Positions 36,601-44,782 of a stretch of 64,000 bases of DNA are shown here, in pieces. Made by a program: the position numbers and the translations under genes. Position 1 is the first letter of the stretch. Every line of letters begins with the position of its first letter. The stretch is from assembly GCA_019752335.1 (NCBI GenBank), contig JAIEMJ010000007.1, positions 124,001 to 188,000 of the forward strand. Direction: 5' to 3'. This stretch comes from Bryobacteraceae bacterium (GTDB lineage Bacteria; Acidobacteriota; Terriglobia; Bryobacterales; Bryobacteraceae). The notes beneath the pieces were generated by a model. The model was not told where the DNA came from, did no database searches, and saw nothing but the letters and a program-made list of their open reading frames with translations.

Positions 36601-37068
36601 GCCGGGCACCAGTAGCGCGAACTGCAGCGGGTTCCGGCCCACGGTCGGCATATCGAGAATCTTCTGGTTCGTCACCACGGTGCTGATCGTCGCGCCTTCG
36701 GTTTCGAGCAACGGCGCGGCTCCAGACACTTCGATCTTGTCGCTCACTTGGCCGATCTCCATGGCAAAGTCCAGCCGGAGCGTCTGCCCTTCGTCGAGCG
36801 TCAGTCCCTTGCGGGTGATCTCCTTGAAGCCCGTCTGCTGGGCCACCACGGTGTAGGTTCCCCGCGCCAGCAGCGGCGCTGTATAGTAGCCATCCTGGTT
36901 CGTGAGGAGATCGCGGCGGACGCCGGTCTCGGTGTTCGTCACGGCGACCTTCGCCCCCACGATGATCGCGCCGCCTCCGTCGGCGACGCGCCCCGTGATC
37001 TGGGCGGTTTGCGCTAAAAGGCAGGCGGCGAGCGCTAGGCCTGTCGAAACGAAACGAAACAGCTGCAT
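33685..37068 (-). CDS. Oar-like TonB-dependent receptor
   Basis: The protein has 1,127 residues from the ATG at 37068, which has AAGGAGT nine bases upstream; a longer frame to 37134 lacks a signal at its start. Signal peptide to about residue 20 (ALAACLLAQ), carboxypeptidase-regulatory domain (about 24-105, QITGRVADGGGAIIVGAKV), plug (about 110-220, PTVGRNPLQFALLVPGV) and a barrel ending KMYF. It is a distant relative of the receptor at 16563. It heads a unit with the FAD oxidoreductase and is transcribed divergently from a ToxR-like regulator 152 bases away, a layout that suggests that regulator controls it. TTA codons are common throughout. Confidence 0.92.
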   Translation of the reverse strand: MQLFRFVSTGLALAACLLAQTAQITGRVADGGGAIIVGAKVAVTNTETGVRRDLLTNQDGYYTAPLLARGTYTVVAQQTGFKEITRKGLTLDEGQTLRLDFAMEIGQVSDKIEVSGAAPLLETEGATISTVVTNQKILDMPTVGRNPLQFALLVPGVRAVGSFGDLPVSAFGGGRASIAGGAAGVNNYMVDGIASENFTSGSLQTPLSVDATEEFRLIVRNPSAEYGRTGGGVMNLISKAGTNAFHGSLYEFNRNKSLRANDFFSNRVGRARQPFNFNQWGATIGGPIKKDKTFFFFNWEQFKQRTLATTIRSVPTALQRSGDFSQTLAPNEALVQIYDPLSTRTDPANPANRIRDQFPGNRIPANRLSPVASAVNAFYPAPNQPGARFTNANNFFGLGSAPINKEIYGLRLDHYLTPTRRIAGRYTWDKTFQGVPNFYNNLAETQTSDLPLQRHSAFVSFSDALRSNLLVDVRAGLNFYNPKRVTRSFGFDTTKLALPTRFNALMQIPGFPRFDMSDMASIGADQGDQLVQSNKAFSYTGSLTWISGAHTVKMGSDNRVYQLNNTQGAAGASFSFNRGFTQGANPNTAGATSGYGFASFMLGTPASGTVGFGAPVTETVKNFGLYLQDDWKVTPKLTLNLGMRWEYEGGITDRNGVISNFDPQVQTTLNGLNLRGGLAFPGVGGLSRGHRDAELTNFQPRLGFAWQVIPRTVLRGGYSITYLPTSGIWVGMDRTGFSLNTPLVSSVDGGFTPNETLANPFPNGKLPPVGSSQGALTLLGQGITGNLRNIQRGYAQQWGLSMQHEFAGRWLVEAGYMGNRGVHLPSRRTFDYLPAQFQALGTQLQQLVDNPYFGTIPGNLALGQRQVTRASLLDTYPQFAGATGYATLADSIYHAATLRVEKRFSQGLSLLLAYTFSKLIDNNLGDGGSGFSESGDNGVRNWDNLAAERSVSSNDLPQRLVLTTSYELPFGKRGPALVKGIIGGWQMNAIASFQSGNVISVTQNGTAFGSSKPNAVGDPSLSEPSIDRWLNRAAFANAPAFTFGNVGRNLPRTRSDGQNNLDFSLLKSFAFRERWKFQFRAEAFNLTNTPTFGNPAANIDAGNFGTVTGFAANSRARELQLALKMYF

Positions 37069-37220
37069 GGCTGAGACTCCTTCTGCATGGGTATCCGGAT
37101 ATCTTGAAACGTGCCTGACACCATCGGCCAGCATCTTTTTGCCTTGCTCCGGTTGTCACGTAAGTTACTTAGTTTCAGGCGGCTAGCGCCTGTTAAAAGA
37201 TTGTTGTATCGTTGTTGTGC

Positions 37221-38468
37221 ATGCCTGTGGGGTCCGAAGTGCTGGAAATCGAAGCCAAACGGCGCATCCTGGACGACTTGCTCGGCAGCTCTGCCTTCGG
37301 CCGGTCTGACCAGTTGCGGCAGATGCTGCGCTACATCGTGGAAGAAGAACTGGCCGGCCGCGGTGACCAACTCAGCGAGTACGCCATCGGGGTCCATGCC
37401 CTCGGCCGCCCCGCCGGTTACAGCCCCGAAGTCGACTCCACCGTCCGCACCCGCGCCCACGAACTGCGCCGTCGCATGGAGGATCACTTCCAGTCCGCCG
37501 AAGGCTGGCGGATTGAGCTGCCCAAGGGCAGCTACCGGGCTCGCTTCGTGCCGGTCCCTATCGAAGTAGCTGTCACGGTAGACCAGGAGCCCGAACGGAA
37601 GGTCTCCCGCTTCTGGCCCGGCTTCGCCACCGGTGTGTTCGCCCTGCTGGCGCTGGGTCTCGCCGCGAAATACCTGTGGCCGTTGCCGGAGGGCGAACGG
37701 GCTGCGCGCGAAATCTGGGGTCCGTTGCTTGCGCCGGGCGGCACGGTCACCGTGCTGCTCGCCACCACGCCGCAGCTTTGGGTGCGCGAGTTCGGCAATC
37801 AACCGCTGCCCGAGAAGGATCCACCGTTCAGCCTGCCCGTCCCCAGTGACCCGCGCTTTGCTGACTGGTATCGTCAACAGACGTCGCGCGTGCCCCAGCA
37901 TCTGATTCTGCATCCCAACATTCATTCGCCCCTGGGTGGCGAAGCCGAAGCCGCCGTGCGCCTGGCGGCGTTCCTCAGTGGCCGCGGCGTGCAGATCGAG
38001 ACCCTGGTGAGCGACCGCACCGGCGCCGCCGACATTCGCGACCGGAATGCCGTCGTACTCGGCCGCCCCGAGTACAGCCGCGTCGCGGCTACCCTGCAGC
38101 CCGCTGACGGGTTCGCCGTACGCTACGTGCCGGAGCGCCGGGAGTTCGGTGTCGTCTCCGCTGACGGCCAACGCGCCTTCTTTCGGGACCGCCCCGGCAA
38201 CATCAACTACGGCCTCATCACTGTGCTCACCAAACGTACCGACGCCGGCCCGCACCGCACCATCCTCTTCGCCGGGATCAACTCCGACGGTAGCGACGCC
38301 GCCATGGAACACCTCACTTCGCTGCTGAATCTCACTTCGCTGGCGAAAGAACTGCGCACCCGGCAGAGTACCCTGCCGGACTCCTACCAGGTCGTGGTCC
38401 GCGCCCGCTCCTCTGACACCCGGATTCTCGAAGCCGAACGCGTCGCCGTTCATGTCTTAGGCAAATAG
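37221..38468 (+). CDS. Membrane-anchored winged-helix (ToxR/CadC-like) regulator
   Basis: The protein has 415 residues from the ATG at 37221 (a TTG at 37212 is less likely). Residues 1-110 form a cytoplasmic winged-helix domain of the OmpR/ToxR type (SEYAIGVHALGRPAGYSPEVDS, then the DNA-contacting helix VRTRAHELRRRM and the wing IELPKGSYRARF). A single membrane helix spans 131-153, and about 260 residues lie in the periplasm without a known domain. Such one-component proteins sense outside and bind DNA inside. It is divergent from the TonB receptor/FAD oxidoreductase pair, its likely target. A paralogue with the same layout is at 41585-42787. The 3' end overlaps the convergent DUF1501 gene by 12 bases. 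Confidence 0.85.
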   Translation: MPVGSEVLEIEAKRRILDDLLGSSAFGRSDQLRQMLRYIVEEELAGRGDQLSEYAIGVHALGRPAGYSPEVDSTVRTRAHELRRRMEDHFQSAEGWRIELPKGSYRARFVPVPIEVAVTVDQEPERKVSRFWPGFATGVFALLALGLAAKYLWPLPEGERAAREIWGPLLAPGGTVTVLLATTPQLWVREFGNQPLPEKDPPFSLPVPSDPRFADWYRQQTSRVPQHLILHPNIHSPLGGEAEAAVRLAAFLSGRGVQIETLVSDRTGAADIRDRNAVVLGRPEYSRVAATLQPADGFAVRYVPERREFGVVSADGQRAFFRDRPGNINYGLITVLTKRTDAGPHRTILFAGINSDGSDAAMEHLTSLLNLTSLAKELRTRQSTLPDSYQVVVRARSSDTRILEAERVAVHVLGK

Positions 38469-39815
38469 GTCCGATACTTCGCGAAAATTTACGACCTTCG
38501 TCCCGGCCGCCGGATCCACATACAAAAAATCGCGGCCCGAAGGGGTCTTGGTAATGCGCTTACTCCAATCAATCCCCAGCGCCGAGTAGATGGTGGCGCA
38601 CATATCCTCGGTATAAACCGGGCGCTTGGCGCTCCAGCCGTAGTCCGTAATCTTTGCGCCTTGGGCGTCCGTGGCGCCCATCGCCCGGCCGCCTTTCACT
38701 CCCGCGCCCGCGAATACCGCAAACATCGTATCGGCATAATGTTCCCGGCCCGCTTCGGGAGTCAGTTCGCCTGGCGTACGGCCGAACTCGCCCATGCAGA
38801 TGATGAGCGTCCGTTCGAGTAACTTCATCCGCTTCAGATCCGCCAATAGACTGGCGAAGGCGGGGTCCAGCGTGGAACAGGTCTTATAGAGTCCGCCTTG
38901 GCCTTGCTTGCCGTAGATATTGCCGTGATGATCCCAGCCCGGCTGCGTCACCAGGAGGAAACGTGCTCCGGCCTTGGCCGCCACCATGTTGCGCGCGATC
39001 AGGCAGGCGTCGCCAAAAGGCGTGCCTCCATAGGCGGCACGCTCTTCGTCGGTCATCTTCAGCACACTCGACATGGCCGGAGTGTTCATCATCTTGAAGA
39101 CGGCGCGGGAAAAGCTATCGAAGCGGCGCATGCCCACCGGAGAGGCGTCGTCGAGCGACAGGCGGCTAGAGTCCATCGCCTGCAAGGTTTCCCAGCGGCG
39201 CAGCAGCCGCGCGCGATCTTTCTCTTCCACGAAAAACGGCAGGTTCTTGCTCGCCAAGTCGAGCGTCAGAGGCGCACAGTCCGCCGGCAGACAACCCTCG
39301 CCCTGCAAAGGACCGTACATCGTCGTCGGCTCGTAGTTCATCGAAACAAAGGGCGGCAAAAAGTCAGTGCTTTTGGCTTGTCCCGCGAATTCGTGCGCGA
39401 TCACCGCGCCCAAAGCCGGACTCTCCTTCACCCGCGCCGGACTCACCGCATGGCCCGTCTGCAAGTAGTACTGGCCGCGCGAATGCACCGTCTCCCAAGC
39501 CTGGGCAGACCGCACCACGGCTAAGTCGCCTAAGTGCGCCGCCAGTTTCGGCATCAGCCCGTAAGGATACTCGTAGCCGAACGGTGTCGGCCGCACGTCG
39601 CGGTTTTCCGGCGCCCACTTACCGTGCTTCACATCGAACATATCCATCTGCGAAGGGCCGCCTTGCAGATTGAGAAAAATTACCGCATCCGCTGACCCAC
39701 GCGGCGTCACGCGCGACTGCGCGTGGACATTCAACGGCTGGAATACTTCGGGTAAGTCGTAGCCCGCCACCGACAAGGCGCCTAGGCTGAGTAACTCGCG
39801 GCGTGTAAGTTTCAT
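38457..39815 (-). CDS. DUF1501 protein, Tat-type signal
   Basis: The protein has 452 residues. The N-terminus MKLTRRELLSLGALSVAG is a twin-arginine-like signal. DUF1501 hallmarks are present: VIFLNLQGGPSQMDMFDVK, the central ARFLLVTQPGWDHHG and CMGEFGRTP with the late DYGW. The fold is related to alkaline phosphatase/sulfatase enzymes, but no activity is established. Its start is one base behind the stop of the DUF1549/DUF1553 gene, the standard pairing in Planctomycetes and Acidobacteria. Presumed periplasmic; a role in polysaccharide breakdown has been proposed for such pairs but is not proven. Confidence 0.9.
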   Translation of the reverse strand: MKLTRRELLSLGALSVAGYDLPEVFQPLNVHAQSRVTPRGSADAVIFLNLQGGPSQMDMFDVKHGKWAPENRDVRPTPFGYEYPYGLMPKLAAHLGDLAVVRSAQAWETVHSRGQYYLQTGHAVSPARVKESPALGAVIAHEFAGQAKSTDFLPPFVSMNYEPTTMYGPLQGEGCLPADCAPLTLDLASKNLPFFVEEKDRARLLRRWETLQAMDSSRLSLDDASPVGMRRFDSFSRAVFKMMNTPAMSSVLKMTDEERAAYGGTPFGDACLIARNMVAAKAGARFLLVTQPGWDHHGNIYGKQGQGGLYKTCSTLDPAFASLLADLKRMKLLERTLIICMGEFGRTPGELTPEAGREHYADTMFAVFAGAGVKGGRAMGATDAQGAKITDYGWSAKRPVYTEDMCATIYSALGIDWSKRITKTPSGRDFLYVDPAAGTKVVNFREVSDLFA

Positions 39816-39816
39816 C

Positions 39817-41496
39817 TTAGTAAAAAAGAAAATCCAGACGGTTGACTAACATCCACAACAGATCCTCGGCGCCGGCTTCGCGATGCTCGCGAATCAACTC
39901 CACGCCCAGCCGCTTCTCGGTCTCCGACGGTGGACGCGACAGGGCCGCCAGATACAACTCGTCGACTACGGCCTCATTCGACGCCGGCGATTCTGACCGT
40001 AGCAAGCCTTCGAGCCGGCTGCCCTTTTGAATCGCCAGGCGTTCGCGAATCAGCTTGTCGTTCATCAGAATGGCTGCCTGCACCATCGACGGCTTACGAT
40101 CCGCTTCGATGGCGTAGCGGTCGCACTGGCCAAAGGCTTGCAGAGCGCGGAAGAGCGCCGGGTCACTCTTGTCGATGTCCTGCGGTGAACGCGTCTGCAT
40201 CACGGATGCCGCTTTCTTGTTCGAGAACGTGACAGTGAACGACGGCGCCACGCCCGTCACCTGCGCGATGGCGTCGAAGGTCTGTTCCGCCGAAAGCCGT
40301 CGTGTCACGCGGCGCGAGAAGTAGCTCTCGTGCGTGGGTTGCCAGCCCTTCGGCGCTTCGATGGTGCGGGCGTAAGCGCGGGAAGACACAATCTGGCGCA
40401 TCAACCGGCGCAGATCGTGCCCATTCTTGCGGAAGTCCTCCGCCAGCACGTCCAGTAGCTCGGGATGCGACGGCTGCAAGGTCCACGGCGCCGGCGGCGG
40501 ATTTTTCGGATCCTGCCGCGCCAAGTCGAAGTCGAAGGGGCCGTCGACAATGCCCTGCCCCATCAGTTCGGCCCAGAAGAGATTCACCGTCGCGCGCGCG
40601 AACTGCGGATGGCTTGTCAGCAAGCGGGCGTAGGCCTCGCGCGGCTTCTCGCCGGGCGGAATCCGCTCGCCGGACAGCAGAAACGTTGGCGTCACGTCGG
40701 CTTTGGGATTGCGCGCCGGCCGCAGCGAACTGCGCGTCGTCAAGTTGTAGCCCTTCGCCGTATCCTTCACCAAAAACTGGGGCGAGCGCCCGAACACCGG
40801 TGAGATGAACGTCTGTCCGAAGAAGCTCGCCTGCCTCCAGAACTCAGTGCGTTTGCGTTGGCTGAGCCAGAGATTCACCTTCTCCAGATGATGCGCGCCG
40901 TCATGGCAGGAGATGCACTCGGCGTTCACCCCCAGGAAGAGCTTCGTGGTGTTGATCGCGATCTCGTCGGCGGTGTCCTCGTGGTTCATCTGGTAGCCGT
41001 CGCCCTCGAAGATATGGCTCCGCGCGATGAAATTGGCCGGGCCATCGGTCCACGTAGAGACGGCGGTGGCGGTGATCAGATCGCGGACAAACTCGTCGTA
41101 GGGCAGGTTGAGCGTGAGGACCTTGTAGATGTAGTCGTGCTGCGTGTTAATGCCTTCCTCGAGCAACTGCCCGTTGCGGAAGAGGTCGTCGAAGAAGTAC
41201 GTCCACCGGTCGAGAAATGGCGCTTCCTTGAGTGACCGCATGCCGGCTACCGGCAGCGGCGGAAACAGGGAGTCGATCATCTTCTGGCGCTTGTCCGCGT
41301 CGCGACTGGCCAGAAATTCCCGCGCCGCTTTCACGGTCGGCAGACGTCCGGTGAGGTCCAAGGAGACCCGACGGAGAAACTCGGCGTCGCCGGCCGGGGC
41401 GGCCATTGGCACGCGGTCGGCCTTGGCCTTGGCGTCGACGAATCGGTCCACCAGATTGTCGTCAGCCGCGAGGAGCAGCAGCAGAAGCGCGGTCAT
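39817..41496 (-). CDS. DUF1549 / DUF1553 protein with CxxCH motif
   Basis: The protein has 559 residues with a short hydrophobic leader (MTALLLLLLAA). The DUF1549 half contains FLRRVSLDLTGRLPT and, around residues 190-200, ECISCHDGAHH, a CxxCH that could bind haem c. The DUF1553 half begins near ARLLTSHPQFARATVNLFWAELMGQGIVDG and ends with FSRRVTRRLSAEQTFDAI. It is co-transcribed with the DUF1501 gene one base downstream. Many homologues have an extra N-terminal cytochrome domain (PSCyt); this one is short and lacks it. The function is unknown. Confidence 0.9.
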   Translation of the reverse strand: MTALLLLLLAADDNLVDRFVDAKAKADRVPMAAPAGDAEFLRRVSLDLTGRLPTVKAAREFLASRDADKRQKMIDSLFPPLPVAGMRSLKEAPFLDRWTYFFDDLFRNGQLLEEGINTQHDYIYKVLTLNLPYDEFVRDLITATAVSTWTDGPANFIARSHIFEGDGYQMNHEDTADEIAINTTKLFLGVNAECISCHDGAHHLEKVNLWLSQRKRTEFWRQASFFGQTFISPVFGRSPQFLVKDTAKGYNLTTRSSLRPARNPKADVTPTFLLSGERIPPGEKPREAYARLLTSHPQFARATVNLFWAELMGQGIVDGPFDFDLARQDPKNPPPAPWTLQPSHPELLDVLAEDFRKNGHDLRRLMRQIVSSRAYARTIEAPKGWQPTHESYFSRRVTRRLSAEQTFDAIAQVTGVAPSFTVTFSNKKAASVMQTRSPQDIDKSDPALFRALQAFGQCDRYAIEADRKPSMVQAAILMNDKLIRERLAIQKGSRLEGLLRSESPASNEAVVDELYLAALSRPPSETEKRLGVELIREHREAGAEDLLWMLVNRLDFLFY

Positions 41497-41584
41497 ATCC
41501 TAGGATTAGGGCACGAAGCACGGAGCAGCGGGAAGTCAAATGGGGTGTAGTTAGCCTTTGTAGCGCAGATGTAACGTAGACAGA

Positions 41585-42787
41585 TCAACGCTTTAGAGCG
41601 CGGGCGGCCACGGGACGCGCATCGAGCACCCGCTCCGCATTTAGCTCATACCGGATCAGCGCCTCGAAGTACGCCCCCGTGTTCTTCTCTTGCAGGAAGG
41701 CCTGCAGGCCCGCCAACTCCGTCTGATTAGTCAACAGCGAAACCAGGGCCGGGTTAAAGCTGGAAGCCACCACGAGAATGTGGGTCCCCTTGGTCTTTCC
41801 CGGCAGCAACGCGATTACGCCGTAGCCGATGCTGCGAATCGGGGACAGTGACTGGGCCGGAAACCCGTTGCCGGAAGAGCGATCCAATAAGCCTCGGCTG
41901 ACGCCGCTCGGCGACCGGGTAAAGGCGTAACCCAGCCGGTCCATCACTCCGGCCACCTGATTCGCCGAACCCGGACCAAGCAGCAGAATGGCATCCTGCG
42001 TGTCCATCATGGTGAGCGAGACTGCCGGCGTATCCAGCACCGACGCGGGCACCCCACGGTCCTCCAGGTAGCGCGAGAGCGACGATGCAGCCACCGTATC
42101 GGAGGCAATCGTATAGAGCTGGCTGACGTCCGGCCGGCCATGGTCCTGCCGCAGGCGCTCCAGAAATGGGGACTGCGCGAAGTCCTCCGGGCGGGTCACC
42201 CGGAAGTCGCGTGCAACGAGGGCGTCCCAACGGAAGAACAGGGGCGCGGGAACCACAATCCCCAGTGGCCGGCCCGGCTGGGCGAACTGTTGCCAGAAAG
42301 CTTCCAGCCGTGGGCGCTCCACGGGTTTCGGCGCCCAACGCAGACGCAAGTTGTCGGCGGCGAGCAGAAGACAGAGGGCGGAGAGAGCAAGAACGGCCGC
42401 CCTCCCCCGCGACGGTCGCGGTTCGTGCGCCGACGACGACAGTGCCGGCCGCGCCGTGACGAATTCCAGGCGGTATTCACCCGGCGGGATATGCACCCGC
42501 AAACCGCTGCCGGGCGTGGTCTCGTAATACTCCTTCAGCCGCGTGCGCAGACGGGAGACGTGGACGCGTACGACCGAGTCCGTTTTCGGATCGAAGCCAA
42601 CCGGACGGCCCAAAACCTCCGTGCCCAGGGCATACTCCGAGACTGCGGCCCCACGGTGCTTCCAAAGGTACAGCAAGAGATCGCGCAACACCGGCGCCTT
42701 GCGAAACGACGCGCTACCGGCCACCGTCTCGACGAGACTCTGCGCCGCGGATTCGGAAGCGTGGGCGGCGATGGGGAGATCGGACAC
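41585..42787 (-). CDS. Membrane-anchored winged-helix (ToxR/CadC-like) regulator, second paralogue
   Basis: The protein has 400 residues. The winged helix spans about 15-110 (SEYALGTEVLGRPVGFDPKTDS, helix VRVHVSRLRTRLKEYYE, wing HIPPGEYRLEF), the membrane helix about 129-147, and the rest is periplasmic. The outer domain can be aligned by eye with that of the 37221 protein at DAILLLG/NAVVLGR and YGVIALL/YGLITVL, so the two sensor domains are probably homologous. It lies 88 bases upstream of the DUF1549/1553-DUF1501 pair on the same strand and may be transcribed with it or control it. Confidence 0.83.
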   Translation of the reverse strand: MSDLPIAAHASESAAQSLVETVAGSASFRKAPVLRDLLLYLWKHRGAAVSEYALGTEVLGRPVGFDPKTDSVVRVHVSRLRTRLKEYYETTPGSGLRVHIPPGEYRLEFVTARPALSSSAHEPRPSRGRAAVLALSALCLLLAADNLRLRWAPKPVERPRLEAFWQQFAQPGRPLGIVVPAPLFFRWDALVARDFRVTRPEDFAQSPFLERLRQDHGRPDVSQLYTIASDTVAASSLSRYLEDRGVPASVLDTPAVSLTMMDTQDAILLLGPGSANQVAGVMDRLGYAFTRSPSGVSRGLLDRSSGNGFPAQSLSPIRSIGYGVIALLPGKTKGTHILVVASSFNPALVSLLTNQTELAGLQAFLQEKNTGAYFEALIRYELNAERVLDARPVAARALKR

Positions 42788-42836
42788 GGAAACCCGATTT
42801 TAGCCCATGCTCAGGGCGCGCGGCGTTCAGCAGAGG

Positions 42837-43754
42837 CTAAAAGCTCAGTTGCCGCTTGGCGATGCCTAACAGAAACTGCGGTCCGTAAAAGCCACTCGAG
42901 GTGTTGTCCGTAATCATCACCATCTCCGAGAAGCTGTTGTCGGAAAAGAAGAACGAGAACTGCGACGGGTTGCCGCCGAGGTTGAAGAGCAAGTCGCCCC
43001 CGGAGCAGTCGGCGTTGACGAAGAAGCGGCCGGAGTTTGAGGCGAGCCGGGCTACACTACCGCTGGTATTCACCGTCTGGACGATGCTGAGCGTGCTGGG
43101 AGCAGTGGCCCGGAAGGTACCGACCGAGGCACTCTGGGGAGATCCACCGGCGTAACCGATCGCCTGCGTCTGGAAGCTCCACGACGTTCCGGCCAGCACC
43201 GAAAGCGGATTCACGCCCGCGGGGCATCCCGTGGAAGTGAGGCCCTTCGCTCGGCCAACGTAGACGGTGGCACCCGAAAACGCCGCCTGGCTCGGCACCT
43301 GTGCTGTTAAGCCAGCGTCACCCATCGGCGATCCCTGGACACCTGAGAGTGTCGTGCTGACAAGGTAAAGCTCGCTGAAGTTCGACGCAAAAACGAATTC
43401 GTATTGGATGGCCTGGTCGCTAAAACTGAAACTCAGTTGCCCACCGCTGCAATCGGCACTTACCTGAAAGCGGCCACTCATGGAAGTGACGCGAGTTACT
43501 CCGCCGTTTCCGTCCGAAAAAGAGCCAGTGATCGTCAGCAAACCCGACGTGCCGCTTCCCGTAGCGGTGAAACGTCCAGCGGAGCCAGCCCCGTTGGGTC
43601 CGAAGTCGGCGGCCTGGGTGGTAAAGGTCCACGTCCGGTTCGTGATCAGGGACAGCGGATTTGCCGCCGCCTGGGGGTTTGGGCATTGCGCCATGGCCGC
43701 CTGCGAAGCGAGCAGCATCGCCGAAAAACACACTCCGAATACCGAATTTCTCAT
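42837..43754 (-). CDS. Secreted protein with two internal repeats, unknown function
   Basis: The protein has 305 residues with a signal peptide (to about 22, AAMAQ). The mature part is two homologous copies of about 110-130 residues. Each opens CPxxxNPLS, continues with WTFTTQA / WSFQTQA, and has SGRFQVSADCSGGQL / SGRFFVNADCSGGDL and a late FSEL / FSEM. Two cysteines per repeat (at the start and in DCSGG) suggest one disulfide each. I recognise no named domain; small beta-rich secreted proteins of this kind are common in Acidobacteria. It is the most upstream of three same-strand genes with the ToxR-like regulator and the DUF1549 gene, but a 50-base gap leaves co-transcription uncertain. Confidence 0.75.
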   Translation of the reverse strand: MRNSVFGVCFSAMLLASQAAMAQCPNPQAAANPLSLITNRTWTFTTQAADFGPNGAGSAGRFTATGSGTSGLLTITGSFSDGNGGVTRVTSMSGRFQVSADCSGGQLSFSFSDQAIQYEFVFASNFSELYLVSTTLSGVQGSPMGDAGLTAQVPSQAAFSGATVYVGRAKGLTSTGCPAGVNPLSVLAGTSWSFQTQAIGYAGGSPQSASVGTFRATAPSTLSIVQTVNTSGSVARLASNSGRFFVNADCSGGDLLFNLGGNPSQFSFFFSDNSFSEMVMITDNTSSGFYGPQFLLGIAKRQLSF

Positions 43755-43873
43755 AGGTTATCTCCTCAGCTACAAACAGAGACTAACATCGTCAAAACGG
43801 CATTACGCCCAGTATTTTTGCCCTACGGAAAAATTGAGCGTTCTGGTACTGAATTCGTCCAGCAGTTTGCACT

Positions 43874-44749
43874 CTAGCGCATGCGCTCATACACGAGCGC
43901 CGCCACCGCGACATCTTCGAGGCCCAGCCCGTTGGACTTGAAGATCGAGAGACCCGGCTGCCGAGGGCCGACGTCTTTCAATTCCACGAGACGCGGATCA
44001 CTCCAGTCGAGCCCGGACAGGAGTAAGTCGCCGGACTCGAGTTGCGCCTGCGGCAACGAGTCTACCGCGATCAACGACGCCCGGGCGATCAGCGCGGAGG
44101 GCAGTTCCCGTTTCTGGGCTTGATTTGACCCCACGGCGTTCACGTGCGCGTTCGGCCGCACCCAGTCGGACTCGAGCACCGGCTCACGCGCGGAGGTCGC
44201 CGTGATCACGATGCCGGCGCCGCGGATGGCTTCTTCCGCCGTCGCCGTGGCGATGCAGTCGTGCTCCCCGGCGAACTTGGCCGCGTTGGCCGCGTTCCGG
44301 CTCCACACGCGGACCTCGGTCAGCTTGCGGACCGCGCGCACGGCCGCCAATTGCCCGGCCGCCTGATAGCCGCTGCCGATCAGCCCCACGACGCTGGCGC
44401 CGGCGGGTGCGAGGAGATCGGTCGCCAGGCCCGTGGCCGCGCCGGTGCGGATCTGGCCGAGCCAGTCCGCTTCGAAGAAGGCGAGTGGCTTGGCCGTTGC
44501 CGCGTCATAAAGCAAGACGTGAAACCAGGCTCCGTGTTTCGGATGGGTCGCGTAAACCTTGGTGCCGAAATAGCCGCGGTAGGCGCCCGCCAACTGGTGC
44601 AGGCAAGCGCCCTCCGGCAGCACCATCCGCCGGCGGGGCTGATTCTGTGCCTCGCCCGCGCGCCACGCCGCGAAGGCGCCGCGCAAGGCTTCAATCGCAT
44701 CTTCCATCGGCAGCAGGCGCCGCACGTCCGCTTCAGTAATCGTTAACAT
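43874..44749 (-). CDS. Ornithine cyclodeaminase / mu-crystallin family protein
   Basis: The protein has 291 residues, slightly shorter than typical members (about 310-330). Conserved points are Lys64 in FGTKVYATHP, Arg101 in QIRTGAATG and the Rossmann loop GLIGSGYQA (123-130) for NAD(P). The family includes ornithine cyclodeaminase, alanine dehydrogenase (Archaeoglobus type) and imine reductases, so the substrate is an amino acid or cyclic imine that cannot be fixed here. It starts only 33 bases from the divergent DinB gene. Confidence 0.87.
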   Translation of the reverse strand: MLTITEADVRRLLPMEDAIEALRGAFAAWRAGEAQNQPRRRMVLPEGACLHQLAGAYRGYFGTKVYATHPKHGAWFHVLLYDAATAKPLAFFEADWLGQIRTGAATGLATDLLAPAGASVVGLIGSGYQAAGQLAAVRAVRKLTEVRVWSRNAANAAKFAGEHDCIATATAEEAIRGAGIVITATSAREPVLESDWVRPNAHVNAVGSNQAQKRELPSALIARASLIAVDSLPQAQLESGDLLLSGLDWSDPRLVELKDVGPRQPGLSIFKSNGLGLEDVAVAALVYERMR

Positions 44750-44782
44750 CGCTCTAAGCCGAGCCTACACTAAACTGAAGAG

